Shown here: positions 60,185 through 64,000 of the stretch, piece after piece | Numbering within the stretch: the first letter of the stretch is position 1 | Layout of the letters: the number at the start of each line of letters is the position of its first letter | NCBI RefSeq assembly: GCF_011947195.1 | Contig: NZ_JAATVY010000019.1 | Location: 62,001-126,000 of the forward strand | Length of the DNA: 64,000 bases | Direction of reading: 5' to 3' | Source: Planosporangium thailandense | Lineage (GTDB): Bacteria; Actinomycetota; Actinomycetes; Mycobacteriales; Micromonosporaceae | The notes under the pieces: model-generated | What the model saw: the letters and a program-made list of their open reading frames with translations, nothing else | What the model was told of the DNA's origin: nothing | The model's database searches: none | Program-made: the position numbers and the translations under genes

Positions 60185-60703
60185 ATGACCGGGGTACGCA
60201 TCCGACAGGCCACCGTGGACGACGCCGCCACGCTGGTGGAGATCCATCGGCGGGCGCGCGACACCTACTACCGGGGTATGGTGCCCGACGAGGTGCTCGA
60301 CGATCCTGCCGACCATGCCGGGATGCGGGCCGCGTACGAGCGGGCGGTCGCCCGGCCGGACCGTACGGCGCTGTGCGCCGAGAGCGGCGGCGGGGTCGTC
60401 GGCTTCGCGGCCCTCGGACCACCCTTCGAGCCGGTCGAGGACGCCGACCCCGGATCGGTGGCACAGCTGTTCGGGCTGTACGTCGTGCCGGAGCGCTGGG
60501 ACCGGCGGATCGGCAGCAGCTTGCACGACGAGAGCGTCCGCCGCTGGCGTCAGGCCGGGGTCGTCACCGCCCGTCTGGAGGTGTGGGAGCGCAACGAGCG
60601 GGCCCGCGCCTTCTATCTGCGGCGTGGTTGGCGGCCCGACGGCCACGAGCGGCCCGGGCCGGGTGGCTATCCGTACCTGCGGATGGTTCTCAGCCTGTCC
60701 TGA
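60185..60703 (+). CDS. GNAT family N-acetyltransferase
   Basis: 172 residues from the ATG at 60185. VRIRQATVDDAATLVEIHRR is the GNAT start, followed by LFGLYVVPERWDRRIGSSLH with a variant acetyl-CoA loop (R-x-x-G-x-x) and ARLEVWERNERARAFYLRRG. It transfers acetyl groups to a small molecule or protein; the acceptor is unknown. The sequence atgaccggggtacgc is duplicated here (60168 and 60185); only the second copy starts the full frame. Confidence 0.9.
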   Translation: MTGVRIRQATVDDAATLVEIHRRARDTYYRGMVPDEVLDDPADHAGMRAAYERAVARPDRTALCAESGGGVVGFAALGPPFEPVEDADPGSVAQLFGLYVVPERWDRRIGSSLHDESVRRWRQAGVVTARLEVWERNERARAFYLRRGWRPDGHERPGPGGYPYLRMVLSLS

Positions 60704-60721
60704 GCTCGACAGGAGTGACGA

Positions 60722-60940
60722 GTGGCGGCACGGCCACGAGGTCGCCCCGAGCGCCTGACCGCGGTTCCCTGCCCCGACCCGCTGCACGCAGCGTCGCGGG
60801 TCATCGCCAAGGGCACCAGGCGGACGGCGACCGGGGTCCAGCGGCGGTACTGCCGGCCAGCGGGCCGGGCCCCGCACACGCTCCTGCGCGGAGGGCGATC
60901 AGCTGCGCGGCGTGCACCACGGCGACACCGCGGGCGCTGA
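60722..60940 (+). pseudogene. Short zinc-ribbon-like fragment
   Basis: 72 residues from a GTG at 60722 (AGGAG upstream), 18 bp after the GNAT gene. CPDPLHAASRVIAKGTRRTA, then RRYCRPAGRAPHTLL, recalls the N-terminal zinc ribbon of some transposases and DNA-binding proteins (Cx2-4C...G...RYRC..C.HTF). Only two of the expected cysteines remain. The tail is low-complexity Arg-rich. I read it as a degraded fragment. Confidence 0.45.
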
Positions 60941-60952
60941 GCCCCGACCAAC

Positions 60953-61468
60953 TCAGCAGTCGAACACTGACCAGCAGATGTCGTTTCGCAACCGCTGGTC
61001 GTCGAGGACGAGCTCGCGAATCGCCTCGGGGAGCTGATCGCGCTGCCATTGGCACTCGAGCCGCCCTGCGGCCTCGCCGTCGCCTTGCGGCGCCGCAGCA
61101 CGTGCGGCCTTGATCGCATAGGCGGCGGCACCGAGCTCGTGCGCGGCGACATGGGCGACCACCCCGGCCTGGCCAGCCGCGTACGCGGCATACCGTGCTG
61201 CCCCACGCAGGTCTCGGGCCGCGCCCATTGCATGGCCGCCCGCAGCGCGGGCCTGCATCATCTTGACCTCGCCGCGCACCCAGGCACGGGCGTGCTCGAT
61301 CGCCTTGCGCGGTCGTGAGTCCTCCGGTCGGGCCGCCTCGAAAAGGTAAAGGACGTGCTCTGCGCACGATGCCGCCCAAAGTGCGAGGAGGTGGTGATTC
61401 GAGTCGGTGAGCGTCCCGCCGCGGCGGATCGTCACGAAGCGAGGGTCTCGAACCTTTGGAAGGATCAT
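60953..61468 (-). CDS. Imm5-like putative immunity protein
   Basis: 171 residues. All-helical, Ala-rich, with ALWAASCAEHVLYLFEAARP, then DSRPRKAIEHARAWVRGEVK, and AHVAAHELGAAAYAIKAARA. This is the pattern of Imm5-like/putative immunity proteins of bacterial polymorphic toxin systems. No toxin gene is recognisable next to it, so it is an orphan immunity gene, perhaps protection against neighbours, or the family has another role. It converges on the zinc-ribbon fragment. Confidence 0.8.
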   Translation of the reverse strand: MILPKVRDPRFVTIRRGGTLTDSNHHLLALWAASCAEHVLYLFEAARPEDSRPRKAIEHARAWVRGEVKMMQARAAGGHAMGAARDLRGAARYAAYAAGQAGVVAHVAAHELGAAAYAIKAARAAAPQGDGEAAGRLECQWQRDQLPEAIRELVLDDQRLRNDICWSVFDC

Positions 61469-61519
61469 GTCGAACCTCTATCTGCGATCGGGCCATACGG
61501 CCGGGGTGCGGTGCCCCGG

Positions 61520-62137
61520 TCATGGCTGCAGAAGGGTGGTATCCCAGTCCTGTCGCCTCCGCTGATAGTGGAGGCGGAAATGCAACCGGTTGGGCTGCCC
61601 GTGCCAGAACTCCACCGTCTGCGGAACCAGCAGCAAGCCGACATGCTCAGCGGGCCGCAGGATGGGTTCACTCGCGTCCGTGGCCTGAACGCGCGCCAGC
61701 AGAGCGGCGTAGTCGTGCAGCGGTTGGCCCTGATTCGAGGCAAGGGAAGCCACCTGGCCCACCGTTCCGCGTGACTCCCACAGACGGTCCGATTCGACCG
61801 GCTCCACCGGCTGCACGACTCCCGTAACGTTCACCTGACGGAACAGCGACGGCCAGTACAACGTCGCCGCCACCTTCGGGTTGCCTGCGATGTCGCGGCC
61901 CTTGCGAGTGCCCATGTTCATGAACATCACCAGTCCTCGCTCATCGCAGCCGGCGAGCGCAAGACACCGGGTCGTCGGCTGACCAGAATGGTCAACGGTC
62001 GCAAGGACGAGCGTCGAGGAGAGCGGGTCACCCGCGTCTTCGGCCCGCTCCTGCCACGCCGCGAGCAGGTCCAGCGGCGAGGGCGGTGGGTCGGTGAACT
62101 CCCCGGGAAGCTGAGGGCTCGGGCTGACTGCAGTCAC
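61520..62137 (-). CDS. Pyridoxamine 5'-phosphate oxidase family protein (PdxH-like)
   Basis: 205 residues, close to PdxH in length and ends. It has STLVLATVDHSGQPTTRCLA, FMNMGTRKGRDIAGNPKVAA, TLYWPSLFRQVNVTGVVQPV, and the PNRLHFRLHYQR...W terminal signature of the oxidase C-terminal domain, although Arg-Leu-His-Phe replaces Arg-Leu-His-Asp. It could make pyridoxal phosphate from pyridoxine/pyridoxamine phosphate with FMN, or be a PdxH-like paralogue (e.g. phenazine-type). Single gene. Confidence 0.85.
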   Translation of the reverse strand: MTAVSPSPQLPGEFTDPPPSPLDLLAAWQERAEDAGDPLSSTLVLATVDHSGQPTTRCLALAGCDERGLVMFMNMGTRKGRDIAGNPKVAATLYWPSLFRQVNVTGVVQPVEPVESDRLWESRGTVGQVASLASNQGQPLHDYAALLARVQATDASEPILRPAEHVGLLLVPQTVEFWHGQPNRLHFRLHYQRRRQDWDTTLLQP

Positions 62138-62496
62138 GTCGCTGAGTATTTCTCATCCGGCGCGCTTCGCCACGAGCGTCGCGGTGCTGCCCTTCGCGAC
62201 TCGCTCACAACGCCGACCGTGGCCCCCGACGCCCGGGCTCCGCGTCCTCGCCCGTCTGTCCCATTGCCGGCTGCTCATTCGCCTACCTGACCGCTGCGGG
62301 ACAGTCCCGGTTCGGGCACCCTGGCCAACACCTCCTGCCGAGGTCAGCTTGTCCCGGGGTCACCGTTGTGTGTGGTGGTGCCGGCGGACGGCGAGTGGCA
62401 CGAGGTCCAGCAGCAGCGCCGTGCGCTGTACGTGATCGTGTCGCGATCGGACTACGTACCGTGTACGCAACTAGGATTCTCTGGAGGTGATGTGAC
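62138..62496. other. 359-bp intergenic stretch with a palindrome
   Basis: No gene is supported here. CGTAC-CGT-GTACG (62455-62467), a perfect 5-bp inverted repeat, lies 30 bp upstream of the TetR gene and may be its operator. Confidence 0.45.
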
Positions 62497-63219
62497 GTGC
62501 CGCCGGCCGAGCCGTTGATCTGGATGCGACCCGAGCGCGCTGGCCGGGGGCCCCGGCCAGCGCACAGCCGTGACGAGATCGCCGCCGCGGCTGTGCGGAT
62601 CGCCGACGCGGACGGGCTCGACGCCGTGTCCATGCGCCGGGTCGCCGCCGAGATCGGCTCGAGCACCATGGCGCTGTACAACTACGTCAGCCACAAGGAC
62701 GATCTGCTCGACCTGATGATCGACGCGGTCGCCGCGGAGTACCGGCTGCCGAACGGCCCGTTGGGTGCCTGGCGCCCGGTCCTCGTGGCGCTCGCCCGCC
62801 AGACCCGCGCGATCGCCCACCGGCACCCGTGGCTACCGCGCGCGATGGCGCAGCGCCCCGGCTTCACGCGCATGGGTCCGAACACCCTTCGCTACATCGA
62901 GTTCGTCCTGACCGTTGTCGAGGGCGTACTCGACGGCACGACCGCGATGGAGCTGATCGGGCTCCTCAACGGCCTCGTGTTTTCGTACGTGCAGTCGGAG
63001 TTGGCGCAGACGGAGGCGGTCCGCCAGGCGGGCGACAGCGCGGAGCAGTTCCAGGCGAGCCTGGCGGCGTACCTGGGCAGCGTGGTCGCCAGCGGGCGGT
63101 ACCCCCGATTCACGCAGGTCGTGACGGAGGGGGGCACCGCACCGCCGGCGCCCGACGAGATCTTCGATCGGATCGTGAACCGGCTGCTGAACGGGTACAA
63201 CCCAGCGCCCGGGACGTGA
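62497..63219 (+). CDS. TetR family transcriptional regulator
   Basis: 240 residues from a GTG at 62497 with GGAGGTGATG upstream. The helix-turn-helix (about 25-75) reads SRDEIAAAAVRIADADGLDA, then MRRVAAEIGSSTMALYNYVS and HKDDLLDLM. The C-terminal part (about 90-235) is of the TetR_C_1 type. No divergent target gene; it may control itself or a distant exporter, via the palindrome at 62455-62467. Confidence 0.9.
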   Translation: MPPAEPLIWMRPERAGRGPRPAHSRDEIAAAAVRIADADGLDAVSMRRVAAEIGSSTMALYNYVSHKDDLLDLMIDAVAAEYRLPNGPLGAWRPVLVALARQTRAIAHRHPWLPRAMAQRPGFTRMGPNTLRYIEFVLTVVEGVLDGTTAMELIGLLNGLVFSYVQSELAQTEAVRQAGDSAEQFQASLAAYLGSVVASGRYPRFTQVVTEGGTAPPAPDEIFDRIVNRLLNGYNPAPGT

Positions 63220-63262
63220 CCGAGCGGATGGCAGGGTGCGATTCGCGTCCCGGCCCGGCCGG

Positions 63263-64000
63263 TCAACCCGTGAGGATCGCCGCGGTCGCGGGGTCCACCT
63301 GACGGAGCCCTCCGGCCGCGCTCAGCGTGCGGTGGCAGCCACCGGTCTCGACCACCACCCCCGAGTCCGCAAGGACGGCGAAGGGCGCCTCGGGCTGGTC
63401 GCAGCGGCCGGTGACGGGCGGGGCGGCGTTCAGACCGGCGACGAGTCTGGCCACGGCGGGGCCGGTGAGCGTGGTCGCGGTGGTGAGCCGGCCCGCGGCG
63501 AGGGTGCCCGAACCGGTGACCTCGACGGCCGAGGTCGGGTCCAAGGTGTACCGGCAGACCTGGAGCGTGGTGGGCGGGGTGCCGGGAAACAGCGGCGCGG
63601 TGCCGGCCGCGCCCCGGCCGACAGCGGCTTCGATGGCGATCACCGGCTTGTACTGGCCGGGGCAGCCCGATTCGAGCTCCGTCTGGCTGCGGGTCTGCCG
63701 GACTCTGGTCTCCGTGACGGTCCGCCACGGCAGCGCCTGGATCGCCTGCCGGGCTTTCTGCTGGGGCAGGCCGCACCTGTCCTGCGGGATGGCCGGGGTG
63801 GTCGTCCTGCCGTCGGCGTCGGTCAGGGTGATGACGATCGGGACCATCCCGACGGCCGAACAGATGCGCCGGGCGTCCCCGCGTTCGGAGGGGGCGCGCA
63901 GCGCGCGGACGAGAGCGTCGAACGGGCCGGTCGCCCGCTGCTCGTCATGCAGTTCCCACTCGCCGTCCCCGGCGACGGCTTTGACGACCACCACGCAACG
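63263..64000 (-). CDS. Hypothetical secreted-type protein (5' end outside window)
   Basis: The minus-strand frame is open to the right edge, so the start is not seen; at least 245 residues. It has evenly spaced Cys (RICSAVG, QDRCGLPQQ, ESGCPGQ, LQVCRYTL, TGRCDQ, TGGCH), suggesting disulfides in an exported protein, and a PIVITLTDADGRTT segment. It resembles uncharacterised actinobacterial secreted proteins or lipoproteins; I do not name a family. It converges on the TetR gene. Confidence 0.65.
   Translation of the reverse strand, partial: RCVVVVKAVAGDGEWELHDEQRATGPFDALVRALRAPSERGDARRICSAVGMVPIVITLTDADGRTTTPAIPQDRCGLPQQKARQAIQALPWRTVTETRVRQTRSQTELESGCPGQYKPVIAIEAAVGRGAAGTAPLFPGTPPTTLQVCRYTLDPTSAVEVTGSGTLAAGRLTTATTLTGPAVARLVAGLNAAPPVTGRCDQPEAPFAVLADSGVVVETGGCHRTLSAAGGLRQVDPATAAILTG

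Overview
The window is chromosomal DNA of a high-GC actinobacterium. The very high GC, frequent GTG starts, four-base ATGA/GTGA gene overlaps, the abundance of cgtac-type codons, and the mix of TetR/PadR/AsnC regulators, Tat and lipoprotein exports and LPxTG-like anchors all point to the Micromonosporaceae (Actinoplanes/Micromonospora/Dactylosporangium-like). This assignment is an inference from style and gene content; there is no rRNA or marker tree here. I see no tRNA, rRNA, CRISPR array, prophage or intact insertion sequence, only gene relics, one of them a transposase.

Layout. 0-4.5 kb: a partial geranylgeranyl-reductase-type flavoprotein, a secreted subtilase with six nearly identical FG-GAP repeats, and a membrane-anchored coiled-coil protein. 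4.5-9.4 kb: a TetR regulator divergent from a fatty-acid operon (two acyl-CoA dehydrogenases and an acyl-CoA ligase) with a clear palindromic operator and a terminator hairpin. 9.7-12.5 kb: a secreted copper-radical galactose-oxidase-like enzyme overlapping an excalibur-type calcium-binding protein. 13.5-18 kb: an AsnC/Lrp regulator divergent from a branched-chain 2-oxoacid dehydrogenase E1a-E1b-E2 operon. 18-23.5 kb: an HtrA-like protease, a nitroreductase, a bifunctional penicillin-binding protein, and an overlapping gene fusing a ferric-reductase-like membrane domain to a ferredoxin. 23.5-27.3 kb: DUF1697, a Tat-exported polysaccharide deacetylase coupled to a beta-propeller protein, DUF488, and a small lipoprotein.

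27.4-31 kb: an operon of flavin monooxygenase, short-chain dehydrogenase and alpha/beta hydrolase, resembling the core of mycobacterial mymA. A methyltransferase relic lies behind it. 31.3-36.3 kb: a PadR-controlled membrane operon with a 44-residue transmembrane peptide, a MurJ-family flippase, and an XRE-cupin regulator divergent from a thioredoxin-reductase-like flavoprotein. 36.4-41.5 kb: a beta-lactamase-fold lipoprotein, two alpha/beta hydrolases of the esterase/antigen-85 type, and a secreted RNase with an overlapping barstar inhibitor gene. 41.8-50.3 kb: an NmrA-like reductase, a two-component system, an IS5-type relic, a rhodanese, a YunG-Nudix fusion, an MFS exporter and an F420-type oxidoreductase.

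50.6-54.2 kb is a cell-wall region: an SH3-like relic, a lysozyme-like protein, a well-preserved ydaO-type c-di-AMP riboswitch followed by a 27-codon ORF and 21-bp tandem repeats, then a secreted C39-like peptidase. 54.2-64 kb: enoyl-CoA hydratase, pgi, a Tat-exported 5'-nucleotidase, an LPxTG-like surface protein, GNAT, an Imm5-like immunity protein, a PdxH-like oxidase, TetR and a partial hypothetical gene.

A recurring theme is 15- or 18-bp tandem repeats, in frame, at the ends or linkers of many genes. They look like expansion-prone sequence that spares the reading frame. The best candidates for follow-up are the riboswitch locus, the RNase/barstar pair, the ferric-reductase/ferredoxin fusion and the repeat pattern.
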